Shown in pieces: positions 42,353-49,284 of a stretch of 49,284 bases of DNA; the first letter of the stretch is position 1; each line of letters starts with the position of its first letter. The notes under the pieces were generated by a model. The model had not been told where the DNA came from. It saw only the letters and a list, made by a program, of their open reading frames with translations, and made no database searches. The position numbers and the translations under genes were made by a program. Source of the DNA: Desmospora activa DSM 45169 (lineage in GTDB: Bacteria; Bacillota; Bacilli; Thermoactinomycetales; DSM-45169); contig NZ_PZZP01000004.1 in NCBI RefSeq assembly GCF_003046315.1, positions 122,795 through 172,078 on the forward strand, written 5' to 3'.

Positions 42353-43169
42353 CTTCTTTTTCCCCCTCCTCTTTGCGAGTCCAGAAGGTGGAACCGTTTT
42401 TTTCTGGAGGCTTTAATTCTTTATAGAGCCGGGAGATCAATTGTTCTTCCGTTAGTCGCCGCTCCAGTTTGCCATGAATCGCCAGGGAGATCTGTCCCGT
42501 CTCCTCTGAGACGATAATGGCGATCGCATCGGAAATCTCGCTCATCCCCATCCCGGCTCGATGGCGAGTTCCCAACTCTTTGCTGATAAAAGGATTCTCT
42601 GATAGCGGCAGATAGCAACCCGCCGCCATAATTTGGTTGTTGCGAATAATGACTGCTCCATCGTGTAGGGGAGCATTGGGAAGGAATATATTGGTCATCA
42701 ATTCAGATCCTAATCGTGCCTCCAGTTGCGTCCCGGTCTCGATATAATCCGATAGACCCGTCTGCCGTTCCACGACAATTAAAGCCCCGATGCGGCGCTT
42801 GGATAAGTGGGAAACAGCTTTTACAATGTCCCCCACGATACTGGTAATCACTTGTTCGTCCATCTGGCTGCTGCGTCCGAATAACCGACCACGTCCCAAT
42901 TGCTCCAAGGCCCGTCTCAGTTCTGGTTGAAAAATAATGATAATCACAATGATCCCCAATGAGAAAAGGTTTTCCATCAACCACTGCAAGGTGGACAATT
43001 GAAAAAAGCTGCTAACCATCCAGACAGCGATCACGATGGAAATCCCTTTGAGCAATTGCACCGCTCGCGTTCCTCGGAGCAGCATCAGCAATTTATAGAT
43101 AATATAACTGACGATCAGGACATCAACGATATCACTGACATACCGAGTAATTCCATCAAGTATTTGCAT
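42345..43169 (-). CDS. cdaA: Membrane diadenylate cyclase CdaA
   Basis: It makes c-di-AMP from two ATP; 274 aa. Three N-terminal transmembrane helices (residues 12-30, 40-57, 65-80) are followed by the DAC domain with DGA at 170-172 and GTRHRA at 200-205. GGAGGGG precedes the ATG. It heads the cdaA-cdaR-glmM-glmS run, which ties c-di-AMP to wall precursor supply and osmotic control. Confidence 0.97.
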   Translation of the reverse strand: MQILDGITRYVSDIVDVLIVSYIIYKLLMLLRGTRAVQLLKGISIVIAVWMVSSFFQLSTLQWLMENLFSLGIIVIIIIFQPELRRALEQLGRGRLFGRSSQMDEQVITSIVGDIVKAVSHLSKRRIGALIVVERQTGLSDYIETGTQLEARLGSELMTNIFLPNAPLHDGAVIIRNNQIMAAGCYLPLSENPFISKELGTRHRAGMGMSEISDAIAIIVSEETGQISLAIHGKLERRLTEEQLISRLYKELKPPEKNGSTFWTRKEEGEKEDG

Positions 43170-43471
43170 TGGACCCCTCCACAGCCCATCCTATCTGTAG
43201 TATGCAACCAACTCTTCGCTCCATCCATGTCACCCTCTTCATCCCATTATGCGATAAGTGCCGCAAAAAAGAAATGCCTCAAGGCAGATCTGTTGATTAT
43301 AGAGCACGCCGACTCAAAAATCCCTCCCCCTTCATCCAAGGTATGGCTAGGCTAATTAACAAGCTTAGCCCCAAAGCCAATTTGGACAATCGGGGCCAAA
43401 ATACGTTTCCATCAGCAAAGAGGCCTCCGTACGGAAGCCTCGATTTGAAATCCACTGCAATTGCTTGATCA
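43170..43471. other. Intergenic region between ppc and cdaA
   Basis: Holds the ppc terminator (43415-43441), an interrupted GGCTAA/TTAGCC hairpin near 43350-43380, and presumably the cdaA promoter. In Bacillus sigW-rsiW occupies the position before cdaA; neither is here. Confidence 0.5.
43415..43441 (-). terminator. Terminator of ppc
   Basis: Minus strand: GAGGC-T-TCCGT followed by ACGGA-G-GCCTC (palindromic, one wobble), then TTTGC; weak U-run. Confidence 0.6.
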
Positions 43472-46246
43472 TCAACCTGTATTACGCAAGCCAGCGGCAA
43501 TACCGTTGATCGTCATCAGCACCTGTTCCAGCTCATCCTGCCGGGTTTGTGAATGTTCTTCTCTTCGGCTTTCGCTTAAAAGATACACCTGGATAAAACT
43601 GAGGGGGTCTACATAGGGATTACGCAACCGGATCGATTCCTGGATAACGGGAATATGATCCAAAATCTCCTTTTGACCGGTAATAGCCAACACCGTTTCT
43701 CGGGTGGAACGATACTCTGCTTCAATGGTACGGAATAATTCTGCCCCTTCCTCTCCCGCCAAGCTGGAATATTCACGGGCAATCACCAGATCGGCTTTGG
43801 CTAACGCCATTTGCAAGTTATCCACCAATGTCCGGAAGAAAGTCCAGGATTGATACATCTCACGTAGCGATTCCAATCCCCCTTCCTCCTCCAGTAGCTG
43901 TTTCAACCCCGTTCCCGCAGCAAACCAAGCAGGGAAAAGGTTGCGGCTTTGCGTCCAGGAGAATACCCAAGGAATGGCGCGCAAGCTTGTAAATGCTTGA
44001 CTGTTTTTGCGGCGGCTGGGACGTGAACCGATATTTAGCTCCCCGATCTCCGGCAAGGGTGTCGCCTGATGGAAGAAGGGAATAAAACGCTCATCTTTAA
44101 ACACCAACCCCTGATAATGGTTACGCGCAGCGGTGGAGGTTATCTCCATCCACTCCAGCCAACGAGGTTCCGGTTCCGGTGTTTCTCCGAAAAAGGCACC
44201 GGCGGCGGATACCAACAAGGCAGAAGTCGCTTGCTCTAAGCTGCGATAGGCGATCGGTTTTAACGCATAGCGGGAAGAGAGCACTTCCCCTTGCTCCGTA
44301 ATTTTTACGCCTCCATCCAGGGTTTCCGGTGGTTGGGCCATAATGCTTTGATTGAGGGGGCTGCCTCCACGCCCCAAAGCGCCGCCCCGGCCGTGGAAAA
44401 AGCGGACCGCCAGATCATAGCGACTGGAGAGGCGGGAAAGTTCCTTTTGCGCCCGGAACAACTCCCAGTTGGCCGTCAATACACCCCCATCTTTATTGCT
44501 GTCGGAGTAGCCTAACATAATCTCCTGTACAGCAAAACCGGGCTTTCGATCCGGTACAAAACAGGGGTGACGGTAGTAAGCCTCCATAATTTCACCGGCT
44601 CGATGCAAGTCATCGATCGTTTCCAGTAACGGCACCACATGAAGGGAAGAGATAGGTCCCTCCGGTGTCTGCCGCCATAATCCCACCTGTTTCGCCAGCA
44701 GTACTACTTCCAATAGATCACTGGTACCCTGTGTCATGGAAATGAGGTAATTGCGGATCGCTGCCGGACCAAACTCTTTTTGCGCTTGGGCGATAATTTC
44801 AAACAGCCGCAGGCACTCCCGTGTCTCCGCTGAAAAATCCATAAACGACGATGTCAATGGCCTTGGATCGAGCAGCAGTTCCGTCAATAGCTTCACTTTT
44901 TCCTCTTCCGACAATCCCTTATAGTCGGACACAATCCCTAAAGAAGCCAAAATTTCCGTCAACGCCGCTTCATGCTCACCGCTATCTTGCCGGATATCCA
45001 AGGTGAGCAAATGAAAGCCGAACAGCTCCACTTGCCGAATCAATCGTGCCAACTCACCATCAGCGATGGTATCCGCTTGATGGGTACGTAAGCTTTGATC
45101 GATCAATTTGAGATCTGCCAAAAAGGCATCACTATGATGATAGGCGCCTCGCTCTTTTTGGTTGAAGCGGGTATGTCGCAGGCGCGCCAACATATACGTA
45201 CATTTCCGTCGATACGGTTCATGCTCGTTTCGCCATTTCCCTTGTCCAATATCGCCCAAATCCACCTCCTGTTCATCCTTTTTCAAGGAATCAAATAATT
45301 CGCTCGGTATCTCTACCATCCGAGTGGAATAGCTTAATTTTTTAATCAACTGTCGTAGCGAGTGCTCATATTTTTGCATCACTAGCCCACGCTGCATCTC
45401 TAATGTTTTCCAAGTTACCTCAGGAGTGACCCACGGGTTGCCATCCCGGTCTCCGCCAATCCAGGAACCAAACCATAAAAAACAGGGAACATGCCATTTC
45501 CGTTCCGGATAATACCGTTCCAGCGCATATTCCAATTCCCGGTGCACTTCCGGCAACACTTCAAACAGCGTCTCATCCATATAATATAGTCCGTTTCTCA
45601 CCTCGTCGAGCACACTTGGTTTACGGTGGCGCAGCTCATCACTCTGCCACAAGGTGAGTACTTCTCCCAGCAATTCATCGCGAAACTGGTTTTTTTCTAC
45701 TTCCGTTATCAACGGATCGTCCACTTTTGCCATAAGGGTAGCGATGCGATGGTGAATATCCAAGATTGTGCGACGCATCGCTTCTGTGGGGTGTGCCGTC
45801 ATAACCAATTCCAAGGAGAGCTGGCCCAACATCGACTCCACCTGCTCTGCGGTAAGGTCCATCTCCTTCAGTGTTCGTACCGCACCTTCAATCGAGAAGG
45901 GTTGCGCCGATTCCGCTTCACCACGGCGATAAGCACGATGGCGACGGATGCGATGGTTTTGTTCAGCGATATTGACTAATTGAAAATAAATCGCAAAAGC
46001 TCGAATCACATCGCGACGCATCGAAGGAGATAAACGTTGGATCACTTGTTTGCAGCGTTCCAACAGCTCCAGGTCGCCGGATGCACGTAGCTGTTTGGTC
46101 AATTCACGGATCTCTTCCACCTGTTGCAATAGTGTGGGGCCTCCCTGCATCACTAGAACATCTCCCAGGATATGGCCCAAAAATCGCACATCTTTTCGTA
46201 ACGGATGATCTCTTTCCGTTTCCAGCGAAGGGGTCGGTCTGTTCAT
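43472..46246 (-). CDS. ppc: Phosphoenolpyruvate carboxylase
   Basis: It carboxylates PEP with bicarbonate to oxaloacetate, refilling the TCA cycle. 924 aa. Catalytic histidine in VMTAHPTEAMRRT (near 152), WIGGDRDGNPWV, GYSDSNKDGG, FHGRGGALGRGG, GSRPSRRK and the invariant C-terminal LRNTG. Bacillus subtilis lacks ppc and uses pyruvate carboxylase, so this gene is informative about lineage. AAAGGAG lies 11 bases before ATG 46246; ATG 46255 is an alternative but only two bases from that site. Confidence 0.96.
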   Translation of the reverse strand: MNRPTPSLETERDHPLRKDVRFLGHILGDVLVMQGGPTLLQQVEEIRELTKQLRASGDLELLERCKQVIQRLSPSMRRDVIRAFAIYFQLVNIAEQNHRIRRHRAYRRGEAESAQPFSIEGAVRTLKEMDLTAEQVESMLGQLSLELVMTAHPTEAMRRTILDIHHRIATLMAKVDDPLITEVEKNQFRDELLGEVLTLWQSDELRHRKPSVLDEVRNGLYYMDETLFEVLPEVHRELEYALERYYPERKWHVPCFLWFGSWIGGDRDGNPWVTPEVTWKTLEMQRGLVMQKYEHSLRQLIKKLSYSTRMVEIPSELFDSLKKDEQEVDLGDIGQGKWRNEHEPYRRKCTYMLARLRHTRFNQKERGAYHHSDAFLADLKLIDQSLRTHQADTIADGELARLIRQVELFGFHLLTLDIRQDSGEHEAALTEILASLGIVSDYKGLSEEEKVKLLTELLLDPRPLTSSFMDFSAETRECLRLFEIIAQAQKEFGPAAIRNYLISMTQGTSDLLEVVLLAKQVGLWRQTPEGPISSLHVVPLLETIDDLHRAGEIMEAYYRHPCFVPDRKPGFAVQEIMLGYSDSNKDGGVLTANWELFRAQKELSRLSSRYDLAVRFFHGRGGALGRGGSPLNQSIMAQPPETLDGGVKITEQGEVLSSRYALKPIAYRSLEQATSALLVSAAGAFFGETPEPEPRWLEWMEITSTAARNHYQGLVFKDERFIPFFHQATPLPEIGELNIGSRPSRRKNSQAFTSLRAIPWVFSWTQSRNLFPAWFAAGTGLKQLLEEEGGLESLREMYQSWTFFRTLVDNLQMALAKADLVIAREYSSLAGEEGAELFRTIEAEYRSTRETVLAITGQKEILDHIPVIQESIRLRNPYVDPLSFIQVYLLSESRREEHSQTRQDELEQVLMTINGIAAGLRNTG

Positions 46247-46405
46247 GCGATCCATCACTCCTTTCGAATAAGTGAAAAACATTCTCCGAAGCAGCTTCGG
46301 ATCAGCAGCATTCGATCGTTCACCAAAGTAAGCCCTATCGGAAAACGCTATTACTCCTATTTTAGCAAAAATGTGAACACAAAAAAGAGGGTATACGATC
46401 CCAGT

Positions 46406-46540
46406 TTATACAAGTACTTGAGATACGCTCTCCAACGCCTTCTCCTCCATTTCACTGGGATGGATGACAACCCAGAACCAATGCTGATAACTCATCCCGG
46501 ATTTATTTTGGTCGATGGATAGCAATCCTTTATATCCCAT
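46406..46540 (-). CDS. Candidate 44-aa ORF between rocF and ppc
   Basis: ATG 46540 to TAA 46408-46406. The peptide opens MGYKGLLSIDQNKSG and continues with SYQHWFWVVIHPSEMEEKAL, which looks protein-like, but there is no good ribosome binding site and no known relative. It could be a real small protein, a gene fragment, or chance. The rest of the 350-bp gap shows no strong terminator for rocF. Confidence 0.25.
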   Translation of the reverse strand: MGYKGLLSIDQNKSGMSYQHWFWVVIHPSEMEEKALESVSQVLV

Positions 46541-46598
46541 AGATGCTATCTACTCGCTTCAAAGTTCTATGATGCAACGGACGCTTTTGTGCAAGATT

Positions 46599-47507
46599 TC
46601 AAAGCACTTTTTCACCAAAAACGGAGCCGATCAGGGCTACTGCCACCTTGGCCGTCCGATTGGCATCATCCAAAATCGGATTTACCTCGACAAACTCAGC
46701 AGACGTTAACACATTTGCTTCCGACAGCATTTCCAACGCCAAGTGACTTTCACGATAGGTAATTCCACCGGCAACCGGTGTACCGACACCTGGAGCGTCC
46801 TTGGGGTCCAACCCATCAAGGTCTAAACTGAGATGAACACCATCGGTGCCGTCAGTCACAATTTGCAATGCCTCATCCATTACTTTCGCCATACCGAGAC
46901 GATCAATATCATGCATCGTAAACACCCGGATTTGTTGTTCACGAATCAACTTCCGCTCCCCTTCATCCAATTGCCGTGCTCCGATGATAACGATGTTTTG
47001 GGCATGAATTTTCGGTGTGTATCCGCCGATGTTGATTAAGTCAGAATGACCAAACCCCAAACCGACCGCCAACGGCATCCCATGGATATTGCCCGATGGT
47101 GTCGTATATTCCGTATTCAAATCACCATGGGCATCAAACCAGATCAAACCCATCCGCTGATGGTGGCGTGCCACTCCGGCGATCGTTCCAATGGCGATGC
47201 TGTGGTCTCCGCCTAAAACGAGGGGAAACCGTTCTCTCTCCACGATTTTATCCAATGTACGGGCCAAATCCTCACTGACTGCACAGATTTCCCGTAGATA
47301 TTTCAACTGTTGTTGACCTTCATGATACGACTCTAGCGTCGGCACCTGAAGATTACCTAGATCCTCCACTTCATAACCCAAAGACGCCAGCTTTTCCTGT
47401 ACCAAAGCATACCGGATCGCACTGGGACCCATATCGACACCACGGCGATCGGCTCCCAAATCCATTGGCACACCCACGATCGAAATCGGTTGTTTCACTT
47501 TCCCCAT
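46599..47507 (-). CDS. rocF: Arginase
   Basis: It hydrolyses arginine to ornithine and urea. 302 aa with Mn-binding motifs [18 protein letters not shown] and [18 protein letters not shown], and the C-terminal [14 protein letters not shown] 47507 (MGKVKQPIS) has GAGGGA six bases upstream; the longer frame is not supported. An extended -10 TGTGCTACAAT lies about 75 bases upstream on the minus strand. Confidence 0.95.
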   Translation of the reverse strand: MGKVKQPISIVGVPMDLGADRRGVDMGPSAIRYALVQEKLASLGYEVEDLGNLQVPTLESYHEGQQQLKYLREICAVSEDLARTLDKIVERERFPLVLGGDHSIAIGTIAGVARHHQRMGLIWFDAHGDLNTEYTTPSGNIHGMPLAVGLGFGHSDLINIGGYTPKIHAQNIVIIGARQLDEGERKLIREQQIRVFTMHDIDRLGMAKVMDEALQIVTDGTDGVHLSLDLDGLDPKDAPGVGTPVAGGITYRESHLALEMLSEANVLTSAEFVEVNPILDDANRTAKVAVALIGSVFGEKVL

Positions 47508-47808
47508 ATCGTATCCCTCACATTTTCCCTGATTCGTGTTGGGGATGAATCGGTCCCCATTGGTTTCCCCACATTGTAGCACAATTACCATATCTGCTTT
47601 TTTCCAGGGATGCTGGCTTATGAAAGCGCATGCATATTTATATGAAATGAGATTGAACGATACGCTTCTGTTCTTGATAAACCACTAACCCACATCACAC
47701 TTACGGAAATATGATTAATGAAAATTCATCCTTTGTTATAGCTTAATTTTTTGCGGGGTATAAACGAAACTTTTGAATCAGGGCATCAGCTTAAAGCCAA
47801 GTAGATGA

Positions 47809-48198
47809 CAGAAGGCAAAGCCGACTTCACTTTGGCCATTAAACAAATTAAATGACACAGAAAGATTCAACGATATCATTGGGGAACTATCGAAACAAGG
47901 AATTCACACCCTATACATTTGCATCCAATCGGTAGCAAACCCCTTGAGGTTGGATCGAGCGCTTTCGACCAAAATTAAGGATGTAAGCCGAACCCAAATC
48001 CAAAAACTGATTAAGCAAGGAAACATCCAAATGAACTCTCAAACAGTGGCGCCAAAGTATTTGCTTTGTGAAAAGGACGATATCCATTTTCACCTGCGAG
48101 ATATCATTTGTAACCACAAACCATTTTGCCACCCCACTTCCTTAAAGTGGGGTAGAAGGAGTATCCAGCAAATTCGGCGCCATCAATCCATTAAATAG
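47809..48198 (+). pseudogene. Remnant containing an S4 RNA-binding domain
   Basis: An open stretch without a good start. It includes FNDIIGELSKQGIHTLYICI and then an S4-type segment: RLDRALSTKIKDVSRTQIQK and LIKQGNIQMNSQTVAPKYLL, as at the N-terminus of RluA-type pseudouridine synthases. The catalytic domain expected next is missing; the frame runs into a hairpin (48131-48153) and stops. Likely a decayed or chimeric fragment. Confidence 0.45.
48131..48153. repeat. Perfect 9-bp hairpin
   Basis: ACCCCACTT-CCTTA-AAGTGGGGT inside the S4 remnant. Such hairpins occur near IS200/IS605-type ends, but no transposase gene is present. Confidence 0.4.
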
Positions 48199-48266
48199 AA
48201 AAATGACTTGCGATCCCATGTGGTTCTCAAGTCATTAAAAAAGCTTTCCCATATGGGAAAGCTTTT
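48197..48266 (-). terminator. Tandem terminators of the rRNA-tRNA operon
   Basis: First, a perfect 28-nt palindrome (48239-48266; AAAAGCTTTCCCAT and its complement) followed by T on the minus strand; second, AATGACTTG/CAAGTCATT (48236-48202) followed by TTTCTATTT. Confidence 0.9.
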
Positions 48267-48273
48267 GGTGTGG

Positions 48274-48345
48274 AGCGGAAGACGGGATTCGAACCCGCGA
48301 CCCCCGCCTTGGCAAGGCGGTGCTCTACCACTGAGCCACTTCCGC
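48274..48345 (-). tRNA. tRNA-Gly (GCC)
   Basis: Cloverleaf on the minus strand; anticodon loop TTGCCAA; T-loop GGTTCGAATCC. CCA not encoded. Confidence 0.95.
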
Positions 48346-48362
48346 ATGTCCTATGTAATTGG

Positions 48363-48435
48363 TGGGTCGTGCAGGCCTCGAACCTGCGACATCCTGATTA
48401 AGAGTCAGGTGCTCTGCCAACTGAGCTAACGACCC
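48363..48435 (-). tRNA. tRNA-Lys (CTT)
   Basis: Anticodon loop CTCTTAA within CTGA/TCAG stem; T-loop GGTTCGAGGCC. Confidence 0.94.
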
Positions 48436-48460
48436 TCCCTACAATGAGTAGAGAAGATGG

Positions 48461-48533
48461 TGAGCCATCCAGGACTCGAACCTGGGACACCCTGATTAAA
48501 AGTCAGGTGCTCTGCCGACTGAGCTAATGGCTC
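48461..48533 (-). tRNA. tRNA-Lys (TTT)
   Basis: Anticodon loop CTTTTAA; similar to the adjacent CTT isoacceptor, suggesting an old duplication. In Bacillus operons of this order tRNA-Leu often occupies one of these places. Confidence 0.95.
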
Positions 48534-48540
48534 ATATTGG

Positions 48541-48612
48541 CTGGGGCGGTAGGGATCGAACCTACGCATCACGGAGTCAAAGTCCGTTGCCTTACCGCTT
48601 GGCTACGCCCCA
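48541..48612 (-). tRNA. tRNA-Gln (TTG)
   Basis: Acceptor TGGGGCG with CGCCCCA; anticodon loop CTTTGAC. Confidence 0.95.
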
Positions 48613-48619
48613 TCAATGG

Positions 48620-48701
48620 TGGAGGGGGTAGGATTCGAACCTACGAAGGCAGAGCCGGCAGATTTACAGTCTGCTGCGTTTGGCCACTTCGCTACCCCTC
48701 C
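48620..48701 (-). tRNA. tRNA-Tyr (GTA)
   Basis: Class II tRNA with a long variable arm (CCGGCTCTGCCTTCG region); anticodon loop CTGTAAA. Confidence 0.95.
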
Positions 48702-48732
48702 ATATAAGGATTGCAAATATAAAATTAGATGG

Positions 48733-48805
48733 TGGACGGTGCAGGGCTCGAACCTGCGACCCCCTGCTTGTAAGGCAGGTGCTCTCCCAGCTGAGCTAAC
48801 CGTCC
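48733..48805 (-). tRNA. tRNA-Val (TAC)
   Basis: Anticodon loop CTTACAA; T-loop GGTTCGAGCCC. Confidence 0.95.
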
Positions 48806-48880
48806 GTAGAAGTCCGCCAGCAGTGATGCTGCTTACGGATGTTTTCCCCCGCATAGGATGCGGTGGTTGATTTTAGATGG

Positions 48881-48953
48881 TGACCCGTAGGGGATTCGAA
48901 CCCCTGTATGCCAGCGTGAAAGGCTGGTGTGTTAACCGCTTCACCAACGGGCC
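48881..48953 (-). tRNA. tRNA-Glu (TTC)
   Basis: Anticodon loop CTTTCAC; acceptor GGCCCGT with ACGGGTC. Confidence 0.95.
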
Positions 48954-48960
48954 GTTGTGG

Positions 48961-49033
48961 AGCTCCCAATCAGACTCGAACTGATGACCTCTTCCTTACC
49001 ATGGAAGCGCTCTACCAACTGAGCTATGGGAGC
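48961..49033 (-). tRNA. tRNA-Thr (GGT)
   Basis: Anticodon stem CTTCC/GGAAG with loop ATGGTAA; acceptor GCTCCCA with TGGGAGC. Confidence 0.95.
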
Positions 49034-49036
49034 ATA

Positions 49037-49111
<75 letters not shown>

Positions 49112-49189
49112 TCAGCATTCAAAAGACAAGTTATATTATATAATGCCCATCTTCAGTTGTCAATACATTTTTCCCCGCTAAGGGGAAAC

Positions 49190-49284
49190 GCCTGGCAACG
49201 TCCTACTCTCCCAGGGGCCTGCGCCCCAAGTACCATCGGCGCTGGAGGGCTTAACTGCCGTGTTCGGGATGGGAACGGGTGGAT
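49190..49284 (-). rRNA. rrf: 5S ribosomal RNA, 3' part
   Basis: Minus strand ends GGGAGAGTAGGACGTTGCCAGG, the conserved 5S 3' region; also CCCGAACACGGCAGTTAAG-like internal sequence. The 5' end lies outside the window. Implies a complete rRNA operon to the right. Confidence 0.95.

Noticed and set aside
43169-43468. Plus-strand 99-aa frame with a CDKC motif in the ppc-cdaA gap
   Set aside because: It begins inside the cdaA start region, has no ribosome binding site, and runs through the ppc terminator hairpin.
48208-48870. ORFs across the tRNA cluster
   Set aside because: They lie over tRNA genes on the opposite strand or in other frames and have no independent support.

Overview
The window is a chromosomal segment of a moderate-GC member of the Bacillales. 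The basis is strong AGGAGG-type ribosome binding sites, frequent TTG/GTG starts, intrinsic terminators, a glmS ribozyme, and Bacillus-like neighbourhoods (acpS-nnr-ydcC, yuaF-floT, cdaA-cdaR-glmM-glmS, and a 5S-Asn-Thr-Glu-Val-Tyr-Gln-Lys-Lys-Gly tRNA operon). A Thermoactinomycetaceae-like genus is plausible, but that is inference.

Layout. 0-5.2 kb (minus): an ABC-2 exporter, acpS, NAD(P)HX repair enzyme and the start of a YdcC/LolA-like lipoprotein form one directional cluster, preceded by a DUF2621 membrane protein. 5.6-11.7 kb (plus): a class A penicillin-binding protein, small membrane/oxygenase genes and the yuaF-like/flotillin operon. 11.8-16.3 kb (minus): an AT-rich TetR-small ORF-MATE module with a clear operator, then a PfeT-like P1B4 ATPase behind a perfect PerR box and a leader hairpin. 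16.5-25.2 kb: DUF423, RarD, pyrrolidone-carboxyl peptidase, YihY, DedA, cardiolipin synthase, an EamA transporter and an unrecognised 447-aa protein. 25.2-33.8 kb (minus): a rifampicin-phosphotransferase-type dikinase and three TetR regulators, each with a palindromic operator, linked to a FAD monooxygenase and to DUF418/membrane genes. 33.8-37 kb: an AT-rich block with E1 alpha/beta dehydrogenase genes, an IS21 istA remnant and a MarR gene, probably acquired horizontally. 37.2-47.5 kb (minus): glmS with its ribozyme, glmM, cdaR, cdaA, ppc and arginase. 47.6-49.3 kb: an S4-domain remnant, tandem terminators, nine tRNA genes and the 3' part of a 5S rRNA, all RNA genes on the minus strand.

How the genes work together. 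The cdaA-cdaR-glmM-glmS run joins c-di-AMP signalling to amino-sugar supply for the cell wall. The PBP, flotillin, cardiolipin synthase, DedA and YihY are further envelope functions. Export and detoxification genes (ABC, MATE, EamA, RPH-type enzyme, FAD monooxygenase) are mostly under dedicated TetR control.

The most unusual signal is a ~200-nt intergenic element present twice (1915-2133 minus, 16954-17150 plus). The copies share blocks of 15-16 identical bases, and three nested helices can be drawn in both, with compensatory base changes. It looks like an unrecognised structured RNA or hairpin repeat.
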